Assembly: GCA_007118975.1 (NCBI GenBank)
Contig: SKQO01000060.1
Span: 1 to 64,000 of the forward strand
Origin: Halobacteriales archaeon
GTDB taxonomy: Archaea; Halobacteriota; Halobacteria; Halobacteriales; SKNY01
Direction of reading: 5' to 3'
Length of the DNA: 64,000 nt
Positions within the stretch are counted from its first letter, which is position 1; each line of letters starts with the position of its first letter. The notes below the pieces were generated by a model, which did not search any database, was not told the DNA's origin, and saw only the letters and a list, made by a program, of their open reading frames with translations. The translations under genes and the position numbers were made by a program. Below, one piece after another: positions 34,390-43,807 of this stretch.

Positions 34390-35931
34390 ATGAAGCGAAC
34401 GTTGGACGATCTTAACCGGCAGAGCCGACGGAAAATGCTCGCACTCATAGGTGCCGCCGGGGTTGGTGTTCTCGCGGGGCGAAATCGATTGGCTGCCTCC
34501 CGTGATAGCGACGATCCTGACACGATGGCGGACGATGGTCTGCCGGCGGGGGTGCAGGACCCGGTAATCCGGGACGAACCCCCGGTGAATGGGGGGAACT
34601 TTCCCTCTGACGACGATCCCCGCGATCGAAACGAAGATGGGACCGATTCCCCGCCAGGTGTGGACATAACCGCCTACGGCGCAAGGTCAAATCCGGACGA
34701 TGCAACAGCCGAGGAGGCTGCTGATAACCTCAGGGCACTCCGTATTGCCGCTCGAATTGCTGGGGATGGTGGGACGATTTACGTACCGGAAGGGCAGTTT
34801 CACATCGGTCACAGTGGTACCGGGCTTGATCCACACACGGAGTTTGGCGGGCGGGAGCCGAGTGGTATTTCCATCGTTGGAGACGGGCCTGACCGATCCA
34901 TCTTGACGCTGTCCCGGCATATCAATCCCGAACGCCAAGGTGTACAGGACGGATTCCGATGGAGCGATGGCACCTACCACGGGACCTTTGAGATAAAACA
35001 CGTTACCCTGGACGGGAACTATCAAAATATTGAATATAACATTCGGGGCGCTGGTGGTAGATCTCGTGGATGTGACGTGAACGGAGAAGGTGAGTTACAT
35101 CTGAAAAACACCCGCATTCGAGGATGGCAGCTCAACGGATGCAGAGCCGGATCGCTCCTCCGCACAGCCTCTTACTGTACGTTCGAAGATAATGGGATTA
35201 AGGTCCACAACGAATCAGAGGGGGATTCGATCTCACATCATCTTTCGGTCGATCCCTCAAGTGACGAAGAGGTGCTCATCGAACACTGCCATTTCATCGA
35301 TTCTGGGGGAAGTGCAGTGAACTGGACCTACGGTTCGGGTACCGTAGAGATACGATCGTGTTATGTGGAAGGAACCGGGGCGAACCTGTGTAAACACTCC
35401 TCCAGTGGCACTCTCAAGTTAAAGAACGTATTCCACCGTGCAAACACGGAATCATTAGAGTCCAAACTTCTGGATCTCGGTCCGTCCGATGGATTCATGG
35501 GAAGAAACCTCATTCAGCGAGTTCGCTCGACCGGCGAAGGTCCCGCAACGGTGGAGTTCGACAATGTCGAAAGCCGTGACATCACCGATTATGCGATTCA
35601 ATCACGTCAAGGTGAACTCAGGTTGACGGGGGACCTTCTCGCAATCCACAACGCCAACATGTTAAACGACGATGAAGTGATTCGGAATCGAAGCGGTGGG
35701 CGGTTTATCGACGTCGACATCGACCGCTTGTCGGTGCATGATTGCGACGGACAGATATTCGATACGGACGGTTCGACCGGTAGAGTGAACACCATCCGAT
35801 ACTCGGCTGTCCAGGGACTCGGGGACTCGGGCGGTATCTCAGTGTTCAACGTGGAAGAGGAGGAAGCGCCGTTCGAACCATCGGTTCCCGCTCGCGACGA
35901 TGTCGGGATCCAGGGATTCGAGGAATCGTAG
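34390..35931 (+). CDS. TAT-exported right-handed beta-helix protein
   Basis: A 513-residue protein. The N-terminus carries a twin-arginine signal (RQSRRKMLALIGAAGVGVLAG) and an acidic, Pro-rich linker to about residue 85. The beta-helix domain (about 90-480) begins VDITAYGARSNPDD and includes IYVPEGQFHIGHSGTG and SIVGDGPDRSILTLSRH. It is a clear paralog of the body at 31106-33604: both have the DIT-YGA start, YVP-G-FHIG, and ISH repeats at the same relative places. It lacks the LamG and Fn3 modules, stopping soon after EAPFEPSVPARDD. It is probably a surface glycan-binding or glycan-cleaving protein. It is divergent from its paralog. Confidence 0.85.
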   Translation: MKRTLDDLNRQSRRKMLALIGAAGVGVLAGRNRLAASRDSDDPDTMADDGLPAGVQDPVIRDEPPVNGGNFPSDDDPRDRNEDGTDSPPGVDITAYGARSNPDDATAEEAADNLRALRIAARIAGDGGTIYVPEGQFHIGHSGTGLDPHTEFGGREPSGISIVGDGPDRSILTLSRHINPERQGVQDGFRWSDGTYHGTFEIKHVTLDGNYQNIEYNIRGAGGRSRGCDVNGEGELHLKNTRIRGWQLNGCRAGSLLRTASYCTFEDNGIKVHNESEGDSISHHLSVDPSSDEEVLIEHCHFIDSGGSAVNWTYGSGTVEIRSCYVEGTGANLCKHSSSGTLKLKNVFHRANTESLESKLLDLGPSDGFMGRNLIQRVRSTGEGPATVEFDNVESRDITDYAIQSRQGELRLTGDLLAIHNANMLNDDEVIRNRSGGRFIDVDIDRLSVHDCDGQIFDTDGSTGRVNTIRYSAVQGLGDSGGISVFNVEEEEAPFEPSVPARDDVGIQGFEES

Positions 35932-36176
35932 ACGAATCGTTGGACAGAGCACTCCGGAGAACATTCCGCCACATTAGGAGTGCAAAGATGACGGATGTGT
36001 TAACAGCAATTGACGTGTTGTGAACTCCAAGCCATTCCCTCGTGACAAGCGCGTGGATCCGGATTCCAAACCCGAGATCATCGGGTACATCGAGTACCGA
36101 TGCCGATACAAAGGACACCCGAACCAGTTAGCGATGGCTTAGCCAAATACCTCCCAGCTGACGGTTCTAGGTACCG

Positions 36177-37148
36177 ATGGCATTGTCGTTTGATGGACCG
36201 CGGGCGGAGCCGTGGCCGCTTGTAAGCGTCGTGATTCCGACCTATGGGCGGAATGAGCGCCTCACAGAAGCAGTCCGAAGCGTGATCGATCAAACCTACC
36301 CGAACATCGAACTCATTGTCGTTGATGACGGCTCCCCCACTCCCGCCACGACAGCATTAGCGTCGCTCGACACGAGCGGGTTAACGAGAGCGACGTATAT
36401 TCGACATGAAGAAAACAGAGGAGCAAACGCAGCAAGAAACACCGGCATTCGAACCGCTTCCGGTGAATATGTCGCCTTTCTGGACGACGACGATCGATGG
36501 GACGCCGCCAAAATTTCGTGTCAAGTCCGGGCATTTTTATCCGCCGATCCGGAGGTCGGGTTGGTTTATAACGGACGACGGTCCGAGAGTCCGAATGGAA
36601 CGACCGTCACGAGTCCATCTGCTCGCGGCGATGTCGTCAAGGATCTATTGACCGGCGAGAGCTTCGGACAATTCTCGTCAATCATGGTCCGTACGGACGT
36701 GATCAGCGAGGCAGGTCTCCCCGATGAACGATTTCCAGCCTGGCAGGATCGAGAATGGCTCTTTCGGTTGGCCCAGCACTGTCATTTCAAACCGGTTCCG
36801 AAAACGCTCACGTATCGGCGCACTGAACTCCCCGACAGCATTACCAAACGCTTCGAAGCGAAACGGGATGTTGCGTATCCTCTCTTCATCGAGAAGCATT
36901 ACGAGCTGGGAAGAGAACACGGATACTGGTACGCGCGGACGTTCTTGGCGACCATGCGGATGAATTTAGCACGATCAGCAATGCGTGTGGGACGATACCG
37001 GGAGGGTCGAAAATACTTCATCCGTGCATTTCTGGCAAACCCTCTCTACCGACCAGTGCACCCTCATCTGATCGCGTCGCTCGGTGGGAAGGCAACCTAC
37101 GAATTAGCCGCCAACCTCCGGCGCACGTGGCAAACGCTTGTAAAATGA
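36177..37148 (+). CDS. GT2 family glycosyltransferase
   Basis: A 323-residue GT-A enzyme. The start VSVVIPTYGRNERLTEAVRSV, the donor motif LIVVDDGSPTP, and the metal-binding AFLDDDDRWDAAK are all typical. The acceptor side contains FPAWQDREWLFRLAQHC, where the acidic residue is the likely base. The C-terminal 80 residues form a helical region (GREHGYWYARTFLATMR). It should transfer one sugar in the assembly of the glycan; donor and acceptor are unknown. It lies 245 bp after the beta-helix gene and starts a run of genes in the same direction (SDR epimerase, GT4). Confidence 0.9.
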   Translation: MALSFDGPRAEPWPLVSVVIPTYGRNERLTEAVRSVIDQTYPNIELIVVDDGSPTPATTALASLDTSGLTRATYIRHEENRGANAARNTGIRTASGEYVAFLDDDDRWDAAKISCQVRAFLSADPEVGLVYNGRRSESPNGTTVTSPSARGDVVKDLLTGESFGQFSSIMVRTDVISEAGLPDERFPAWQDREWLFRLAQHCHFKPVPKTLTYRRTELPDSITKRFEAKRDVAYPLFIEKHYELGREHGYWYARTFLATMRMNLARSAMRVGRYREGRKYFIRAFLANPLYRPVHPHLIASLGGKATYELAANLRRTWQTLVK

Positions 37149-37465
37149 GCTCGTCGGCGCCGCCGGGGTGAATCCGAGGCAGTCAAGCACGAGATCCAGG
37201 GTTGTACTAATCTTAGCAAGGAGCGCGACGGTGGGGCGCTGGGAGCCCCCCGACCGTTTCCGGGCCGTCCTCACCGCGATGCCGCAGCAAATAGGCGCCG
37301 CGTAACCTTGTCCTGAGACGCCGGATGTTGCCAAACGCCCATGACTTACAGTATCAATCATACGTTGGGACAAGCGAAAAGCACGGAAAGGCGACATCGC
37401 TGGATTCTCGAGAGTCATGTTGCGCAAGACCGGGTCGACGCGTCATCCCGTCCACGGATTTGGCA
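37149..37465. other. Intergenic, about 320 bp, GC-rich block
   Basis: Bases 37155-37320 are more GC-rich than the flanks (gcgccgccggggtg, gcgctgggagccccccgacc) and open in several frames. They may be the remnant of an older element, but I recognise no protein or terminal repeat. Confidence 0.35.
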
Positions 37466-38422
37466 ATGAAGCCCGAAACTGTCCTTGTCACGGGAGGCGC
37501 GGGGTTCATCGGGTCACATCTGGTCGACGCCCTGCTCGATGATGGCAAGCGGGTCATTGTCATCGATGATATGTCCACTGGCCGGGAGGAATGGTTGTCT
37601 ACGGATACCGAGGTACATGCCGCTGACCTCACTGATCCTGCCGTCGCCGACGAGGTCGTCACGGAAACGGTCGAGACAGTCTACCATCTGGCTGCCAAGA
37701 GTGACGTTGACGACGATCAACCATCCAAGCAATTTCACACGAACGCGCAGATGACGTACAATTTGGTTGAGGCCGCCGTCGACACGGGTGTCTCTTCGTT
37801 CGTCTTTACATCATCTTCGACAATCTACGGGGAAGCCCCGCAACCCACACCCGAGGACTTCGGTCCGCTAGAACCGATCAGCCCCTACGGGGCGAGCAAA
37901 CTGGCGTGTGAAGGTATTCTCTCGGCTGCGGCACATACTTCGCCACTGTCAGTGTACAACTTCCGTTTCGCTAATATCGTGGGGCCGCGCCTCAGGGGAG
38001 CGGTCATCCCCGACTTTATCGAGAAACTACAACAAGACCCCACGCGTCTCGAAATCCTTGGGGATGGACGCCAGGAGAAATCGTATCTTCATGTGACCGA
38101 CTGCGTTGAAGCGATCCGTCTCGTTACTGAGCAACTCGATCCCTCGATGATAAGCCTCAATCTCGGCACCCGAACAACCACTGCCGTCGATCGAATTGCA
38201 ACGATCGTCGCGGAAGAAATGAATCTCGCACCTGAACTCACGTACACCGGTGGTGATCGGGGATGGATGGGTGATGTCCCGCGGATGCGATTGTCGATCG
38301 AGAAACTTGCCGCGCTCGGGTGGGAACCCCGATACGAAAGCGAGAAAGCGGTCCGCCGGGCAACCAGAGAACTGCTCGAAGAGATGGACGTCCCCTCGAC
38401 CGTCGCTGAGCCAGCTAATTAG
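37466..38422 (+). CDS. NAD-dependent nucleotide-sugar epimerase
   Basis: A 318-residue extended-SDR enzyme from the ATG at 37466. The NAD loop is TGGAGFIGSHLVD, the active-site strand is FTSSSTIYGE, the YxxxK pair is in SPYGASKLACEG, and the substrate domain has NFRFANIVGPR. The sequence resembles archaeal UDP-glucose 4-epimerase-type and GDP/UDP-sugar epimerases of glycosylation loci. The exact reaction is not readable. The frame is open upstream to 37325, but the family start at MKPETVLVTGG is clear. It lies between two glycosyltransferase genes on the same strand, so it probably supplies their donor sugar. Confidence 0.9.
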   Translation: MKPETVLVTGGAGFIGSHLVDALLDDGKRVIVIDDMSTGREEWLSTDTEVHAADLTDPAVADEVVTETVETVYHLAAKSDVDDDQPSKQFHTNAQMTYNLVEAAVDTGVSSFVFTSSSTIYGEAPQPTPEDFGPLEPISPYGASKLACEGILSAAAHTSPLSVYNFRFANIVGPRLRGAVIPDFIEKLQQDPTRLEILGDGRQEKSYLHVTDCVEAIRLVTEQLDPSMISLNLGTRTTTAVDRIATIVAEEMNLAPELTYTGGDRGWMGDVPRMRLSIEKLAALGWEPRYESEKAVRRATRELLEEMDVPSTVAEPAN

Positions 38423-38509
38423 CATCTGCTGTCCCGTCATGGGATACTTCGTCTCGCAACCTCGATAAGGTGCCGGCTAACCAAACGCTTCAGTTGACAC
38501 TCTCTTGTA

Positions 38510-39736
38510 ATGGCGACAAGACCGCAATCCGGTGGATGTTTCGAGGAGGCCGCGGCCACCGGGAGTACGGACGCGGCCGAGCCGCGATCCAGCGTGGTGA
38601 ACGAGCGAGGAAGGAATCCGCTCATCGCGTTTTTTATTCCTGATCTGACAGTCGGTGGGGCAGAGCAGGTCACTGTGAACATCGCGAACGGCCTCGCAAG
38701 AAGGGGGTACAACGTCGACCTCCTGCTGTCGCGATTCGAGGGGGAGTTACGGTCGCAACTCGTCTCGGGCGTCACCGTTCGCACGCTCCCTCCAGCCCGA
38801 ACGCCAGTTATCGGCGTGCTTGCCCACGCCCCGGCGATCGTTCGGTATGTTCGACGACATTCTCCCGACGCGCTCATCCCACATCTCGAACACCCGAGTG
38901 TGGTGTGTCTTGCCACTGATCGGGCGGCGGGGTTAGACACCGCGGTGATACCAACCCACCATTCCGCGTTCGGAGCGAGTGCGGACGAGACAACGAAAGA
39001 TATGGTCGTGCGCCGACTGGTCCCCAGCCTGTACCCCCGGTCCGACCGGATCATCGCAGTTTCGGAAGGTGTCGCCGCGAGTATCGTCGAACAGACCGCG
39101 GTCTCGAGAGATGACGTTTCGGTACTGCACAACCCGGTAGAGCTCGAAACGGTCAGGAGCATGGCCGGAGAACCGGTACAACACGAATGGATTGAAGACG
39201 AGGAGACGCCCGTCATTCTTTTCGTCGGCCGTCATGCGGAGCAAAAAGGGCTCAAAACCTGGTTGCAAGCGTTCGAGAAAGTCGCAGATCGTCACCCGTC
39301 CGTGCGGGCGGTCCTGGCCGGGACCGGCCCGCAGCGAGCGGAGATACAGGAGTTTTCGAACACCCTGGGAATTGCGGACCGGGTTTCGATGCCGGGCTAT
39401 GTCGACAACCCGTACCGTTACATGAAAAAGGCCAGTACCTTTCTGCTGACGTCCGAGTATGAGGGACTACCGACAGTACTGATCGAGGCCTTGGCCTGTG
39501 GATGCCAGGTCGTGGCCACCGATTGTGTGAGTGGACCCCGAGAGATCCTTTCTGACGGCGAGCACGGGCGTCTCGCCCCGGTGGGGGACAGTGATGCCAT
39601 CGCCCGCGCCGTCGACAAATCCCTGTCCGACCCCGTCCCGCCGGAAACGCTCCGTGCTCGGGCTAATGACTTCTCCCCCGACGCCGTGATGGACGAGTAC
39701 GAGCGATTTATCGGCACCCATATTCGTTCCCATTAA
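38510..39736 (+). CDS. GT4 family glycosyltransferase
   Basis: A 408-residue GT-B enzyme. The acceptor domain begins IAFFIPDLTVGGAEQVTVNIA-like (LIAFFIPDLTVGGAEQ), and the donor domain carries ILFVGRHAEQKGLKTWLQAFE, then RVSMPGYVDNPYRYMKKASTF, then TSEYEGLPTVLIEALACGC with the E-x7-E pair. The first 40 residues are hydrophilic and variable. It is a retaining sugar transferase at the cytoplasmic face of the membrane, with unknown donor. It follows the epimerase by 87 bp and probably shares its transcript. It is convergent with the next GT4 gene, with 53 bp between. Confidence 0.92.
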   Translation: MATRPQSGGCFEEAAATGSTDAAEPRSSVVNERGRNPLIAFFIPDLTVGGAEQVTVNIANGLARRGYNVDLLLSRFEGELRSQLVSGVTVRTLPPARTPVIGVLAHAPAIVRYVRRHSPDALIPHLEHPSVVCLATDRAAGLDTAVIPTHHSAFGASADETTKDMVVRRLVPSLYPRSDRIIAVSEGVAASIVEQTAVSRDDVSVLHNPVELETVRSMAGEPVQHEWIEDEETPVILFVGRHAEQKGLKTWLQAFEKVADRHPSVRAVLAGTGPQRAEIQEFSNTLGIADRVSMPGYVDNPYRYMKKASTFLLTSEYEGLPTVLIEALACGCQVVATDCVSGPREILSDGEHGRLAPVGDSDAIARAVDKSLSDPVPPETLRARANDFSPDAVMDEYERFIGTHIRSH

Positions 39737-39789
39737 CTGAAATGTTCCCATAGAAGGCCCGTTCGTCACTGCGGGGGACACGGTTGAGC

Positions 39790-40986
39790 CTATCTTCCCG
39801 TTTGTTCCACAATAGTTTCGTGGTGAGATGCCAACCGCTCGCCGTGGGCGTCCCAGGTCCACCCTTTCTCGACGAGCCGTTCACGTCCCTTCAGGCCCAT
39901 CTCCGCTCGCCGCTTCGGGGTAGCAAGAAGGTCGGCAAGGGCATCGGCAAGAGCTGTCGGATCCTTCGGGGGAATCAAAAGGCCAGTTTCTCCGGCCCTT
40001 ACCTGCTCAGGAATTCCAGAGACGTCAGTTCCGACGACCGCCGTTTCACTGGCCATCGCCTCGTACACCGTGTTTGGTCGACCTTCGGCGTGACTCGGGA
40101 CTATCAAGATATCGGCCACCGTGAGCCACCGTCGAAGCGCCAACGGGGGGACTTTCCACAGTACCTCGTACCCGGTGTGTTCGCTTCTCGTGAGTGCCTG
40201 CAGCAAGTTCGGGCGCAAATCGCCATAATGACCGACAAACACTAGCTTCACGTCTTCGTGAGGGATGTGGTCTAGCGCGGCCACGATCTCGTGGATCCCC
40301 TTTCGCTCGGTGTACCCCCCGCAGAACAGGACGACGGCCGTGTCCCCTGGAATTCCCAGTTCACGTTTAATGGCCGATGTACACGCGACCGGATACCGCT
40401 CGGGGTTGGCACCGTTGGGGAGAACGCTGACCTTCGCTGGATCGACGAGATCCGCTGCGATATCGGCCAGCGACTGACTGACACAGTATACGCCGGACGC
40501 GTAGGTCAAGGTCTCCCGAATTTTTCGTCGGCCACGGCGTGGCAACTCTTGGTAGTCGTTAAGGAGCTTGCCACGACCCATCACCGTCAACGGAATATCG
40601 TGGCGGCGACAGTAAGGGAGCAACGCGTACCCGTCGTAGTGGATGTGGCCGGCATGGCAGATATCAGGTGGTTCGACATGCTTCTCGAGGTAGGCGGGAA
40701 GTCGTCTGGCGACGGAGGCAGAGGAGAGTGTATATCGAAACAGACGCTGTGGAAGGAGGTACGCAAAGCGTGGGTATCGAACAGCATGACTGTCGAAGGC
40801 GTGGTACTCCGGTATCTCCCGGTAAGATGCGTACGGGCCGATCGGCGGGGCGAACGGCCGGGGGGCCACGACCGTTGCATCGACGCCGGTATCGGTCAAT
40901 GCGCGAATGGAGCGGAAATTGAACAACCCCAGGTAGGGGTTGTATGGATCCGGATGATTCGCCGCGCTCACGACGGCCCGATACAT
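39790..40986 (-). CDS. GT4 family glycosyltransferase
   Basis: A 398-residue GT-B enzyme. The N-terminal domain begins VVSAANHPDPYNPYLGLFNFRS and contains DICHAGHIHYDGYALLPY. The C-terminal domain contains VLFCGGYTERKGIHEIVAAL, then VLWKVPPLALRRWLTVADILI, then PSHAEGRPNTVYEAMASETAVVG with the E-x7-E motif. The order and sizes are those of retaining GT4 enzymes acting on lipid-linked glycans. The gene is single on the minus strand, convergent with the neighbouring GT4, and 238 bp downstream of the ABC exporter gene that is on the same strand. Confidence 0.92.
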   Translation of the reverse strand: MYRAVVSAANHPDPYNPYLGLFNFRSIRALTDTGVDATVVAPRPFAPPIGPYASYREIPEYHAFDSHAVRYPRFAYLLPQRLFRYTLSSASVARRLPAYLEKHVEPPDICHAGHIHYDGYALLPYCRRHDIPLTVMGRGKLLNDYQELPRRGRRKIRETLTYASGVYCVSQSLADIAADLVDPAKVSVLPNGANPERYPVACTSAIKRELGIPGDTAVVLFCGGYTERKGIHEIVAALDHIPHEDVKLVFVGHYGDLRPNLLQALTRSEHTGYEVLWKVPPLALRRWLTVADILIVPSHAEGRPNTVYEAMASETAVVGTDVSGIPEQVRAGETGLLIPPKDPTALADALADLLATPKRRAEMGLKGRERLVEKGWTWDAHGERLASHHETIVEQTGR

Positions 40987-41224
40987 CTACGTTGACATCC
41001 TCATCCCCGTGGAAAAAGTAGCCCGCTACTAACGGGCCCTAGAACTCCGGGAGGCGGATAATTTGCCAAGAATGGCTGTCGATCGAGACCCTTTTCCAAT
41101 AGCCTGGACCGGTTCATCCCCATCCATTGGGTGGACGCTGCCGACGGTGCGGTTGTTCAATGGCAGGAACAGGTCGCAAAAGCGTGCCTGGGGCGACCTC
41201 TCCGCCGAGGGATGCACCCCGGAA

Positions 41225-43027
41225 TTAGGACTGAATCGCGTACAACTCCGCATACTTCCCGTCACTCGCAACCAGCTCCTCGTGGTTACCGTGTTCGGAA
41301 ATTCGCCCATTCTCCATGGTGTAGATCCGATCGGCGTTGACGACCGTCGACAGACGGTGGGCGATTGTAATGATTGCATACTCTCGCTCCATCGACTCGA
41401 TTGCTCGCTGGACCTCCTTTTCCAGATTCGAATCGAGATCGCTCGTGGCTTCATCGAGGATTAAGACATCCGCATCGGTGAGGAGGGCCCGGGCGAGTGC
41501 AACGCGCTGTTTCTGGCCCCCGGACAGCCTCACACCCTCGTCGCCGAGTTGGGTTTCCAACCCCTGCGGGAGCTCGTCCATAAACTCGTCGACCTTCGCA
41601 ATCTCGCAGGCTTCCCTGATGTCGACGTCGCTTGCATTCCGGGCTCCGATCGTCAGGTTCCCCCGGAGCGTGTCGTTGAAGATAAACGGGCTCTGTCGTA
41701 CGACAGCCAGGCGATCGCGCCACTCCCGCGGATGCATCTCATCGATGGGCAGACCGTTCGCATAAATTCGACCGCTGTCGGGATCGTAATACCGGGCAAG
41801 CAGGGAGACGATGGTTGACTTCCCGGCGCCGGATTGGCCGACGAACGCGATGAATTCGCCTCGTGTTACCTCGAAGCTGACGTTTTTCAGGACGAGTTCA
41901 TCCTCACCATCGTAGGAGAAGGTCACGTCATCGAATGCGATGTCTTCGACTCGATCGGGAGCGTCCTGCTCGCCACTGGTGGGTTCAGACCGGTGTTCAA
42001 GTTCCTCGATAAACGCCTGAGTGCGGACGAGATGTGGCAAATTATTCTCGATTTGGTAGACCAATTTGTTGATGCTGCTCATCTTTGGGCCCAGCTGGAA
42101 CATCACGAACAGAAACAACCCAAGCTCCCCGAACGAGAGATCGGCGAACGTGAGCGCGATATAGATAAGGAGGAAAATGAATAGCCCGATGGAAAGCCGG
42201 TAAAAGTCCTTGATGGCGGCCTCATTCCGTCGCAGTTTGGCTTTATTGTAGGTATATTTCTCCACTGCCTCGGCAAACCCGGCGTATACTTCATCCCGCA
42301 ATTGATACAATCGAATATCACGAATCCCCATGATTCCCGCTTGTGACGTTTGATGGCGACGTTGCTGGGCGTCGGCGACACGCTCACCGACGCGATATCC
42401 GGGTTCCAACGCAACCCTGAATAAAATGGTTAGTGCCCCCAGAATGGCGATTGCGATTACAGTGAGCAACGGCGAAATCCAGAACGCAATCGCGAGATAG
42501 ACCCCAGTGAGGAAGACGAGATCCGCCATCGACACGATTTTCTTGATGACGTTCGAGGAAACGGATGCCTCCGTGAGGATCGCATTGAGCATCTCATCTG
42601 AGGCCTCCTGGTCAAAATAGGACATGCGGACATCGAGTGCCCGATCAAAGGCCCGCTTTTGCAAGTATGCCCGATACGAGTAACGGAGAAGCTCTCGAAG
42701 CCAGGCGACGAGGAACGAAACGGAATAGCGCGTGCTCATTACCAACGCAACCCCCGCGATGACGTAACCAAGCGAGAACGGCACCCCCACCCACTGGTAA
42801 ATCTCGACGAAGATCAGCGTGATTCCTTCCGCTTCCGCCACTGGATCATCTGCTTGCACGATCTCGATAATCGGAACAATAAACGTCATTCCGATCCCCT
42901 CGAGGGCAGCCGCAACAATCCCCAATATCGCGATGAGGCCGATCAGCGGCGGATTAAAACGGGCAACCGTTGCAAGTGCGCTGAGTTTCTGCTTGAGCGT
43001 AATGTCGTCCGGAATGGAGTCGTCCAT
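41225..43027 (-). CDS. ABC transporter, fused membrane and ATPase domains (MsbA-like exporter)
   Basis: A 600-residue half-transporter from the ATG at 43027 (a TTG lies three codons upstream). The six-helix exporter domain (about 15-325) is followed by the ATPase with Walker A (GQSGAGKST), Q-loop (VVRQSPFIFND), signature LSGGQKQR, Walker B (DVLILDEATSD) and the switch His in IAHRLSTV. All catalytic motifs are intact, so a homodimer should hydrolyse ATP. In glycan loci this type flips lipid-linked sugars or exports glycolipids across the membrane. It is the only clear exporter or flippase in this locus, so it is the best candidate for moving the product outward. Confidence 0.93.
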   Translation of the reverse strand: MDDSIPDDITLKQKLSALATVARFNPPLIGLIAILGIVAAALEGIGMTFIVPIIEIVQADDPVAEAEGITLIFVEIYQWVGVPFSLGYVIAGVALVMSTRYSVSFLVAWLRELLRYSYRAYLQKRAFDRALDVRMSYFDQEASDEMLNAILTEASVSSNVIKKIVSMADLVFLTGVYLAIAFWISPLLTVIAIAILGALTILFRVALEPGYRVGERVADAQQRRHQTSQAGIMGIRDIRLYQLRDEVYAGFAEAVEKYTYNKAKLRRNEAAIKDFYRLSIGLFIFLLIYIALTFADLSFGELGLFLFVMFQLGPKMSSINKLVYQIENNLPHLVRTQAFIEELEHRSEPTSGEQDAPDRVEDIAFDDVTFSYDGEDELVLKNVSFEVTRGEFIAFVGQSGAGKSTIVSLLARYYDPDSGRIYANGLPIDEMHPREWRDRLAVVRQSPFIFNDTLRGNLTIGARNASDVDIREACEIAKVDEFMDELPQGLETQLGDEGVRLSGGQKQRVALARALLTDADVLILDEATSDLDSNLEKEVQRAIESMEREYAIITIAHRLSTVVNADRIYTMENGRISEHGNHEELVASDGKYAELYAIQS

Positions 43028-43807
43028 TGAGATCAACTACATGAGTGATCTTCGAGGAAGACGAAGACGTGCTCTGGCGCTCTCGACGCACGTTTCGGCG
43101 GTGGAGATATCATTACAATGTAAAACGCCGTGGAGTGGTGATTGTTAATTCGCGATTAGGTCGTATTTCCGGGGATTTGATTCCCCTCGGAACCGCTAGA
43201 AAACGAGTCACAGTTGAACATCACCCGTAAACTGCACAATGGCGTGATAGTGATCAAGCGAGGAACGGAACGAAGTGGGGCTCACCCTGCGGGGCCATCG
43301 ATTGGGACATCTCAGATGCGTCAGCGTATTGCATGTCGAAATATTTAGATCTGAAAGGGATGTCTCGAAACTGTACCGGACGCTAACAAGTTGGGGTTGG
43401 TGAGGTTTAGAGAGGAAACCGAGTGGGAGTTCACATCCACCCCACCCCCGGACTATCTGCTGTTGTCACGGTGATACCGTAATGAGATCAATACGAACGT
43501 TCCAATCACCAAAAAATCGATGACAACCATCAATGGTGCCCCGTGGAGTGTGTGACGGCATTACTCTGCCCGTTCAAAACCCTCGTGGTGTGGTAGTTGC
43601 CTCCCGAGTAGCACATCCCTGGAGAGTACCGATATCTCGACGGCAGTCACCCGAGAAAGTTATCCGATAGCCGAATGGGGGGCTGTTGAGAAATGCGCAG
43701 TGAGACCAACCCCGCGCCATTCACTATTATCGAATACATTTCATCGATGTAACGGGTACCGGCGGCCGTGCCTTGGCTTGAGCCATTCGCTACGTCTCCC
43801 CATCTTA
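43028..43807. other. Intergenic, about 780 bp, possible gene remnant
   Basis: The exporter promoter should lie here. On the minus strand 43254-43382 is open and reads like a protein end (KYFDMQYADASEMSQ), but no start or upstream continuation is visible. No intact gene or RNA was found. Confidence 0.4.

Noticed and set aside
37104-37427. Minus-strand frame with repetitive-looking protein in the GC-rich block
   Set aside because: Overlaps the GT2 3' end and has no known motif. An insertion-element origin could not be supported.
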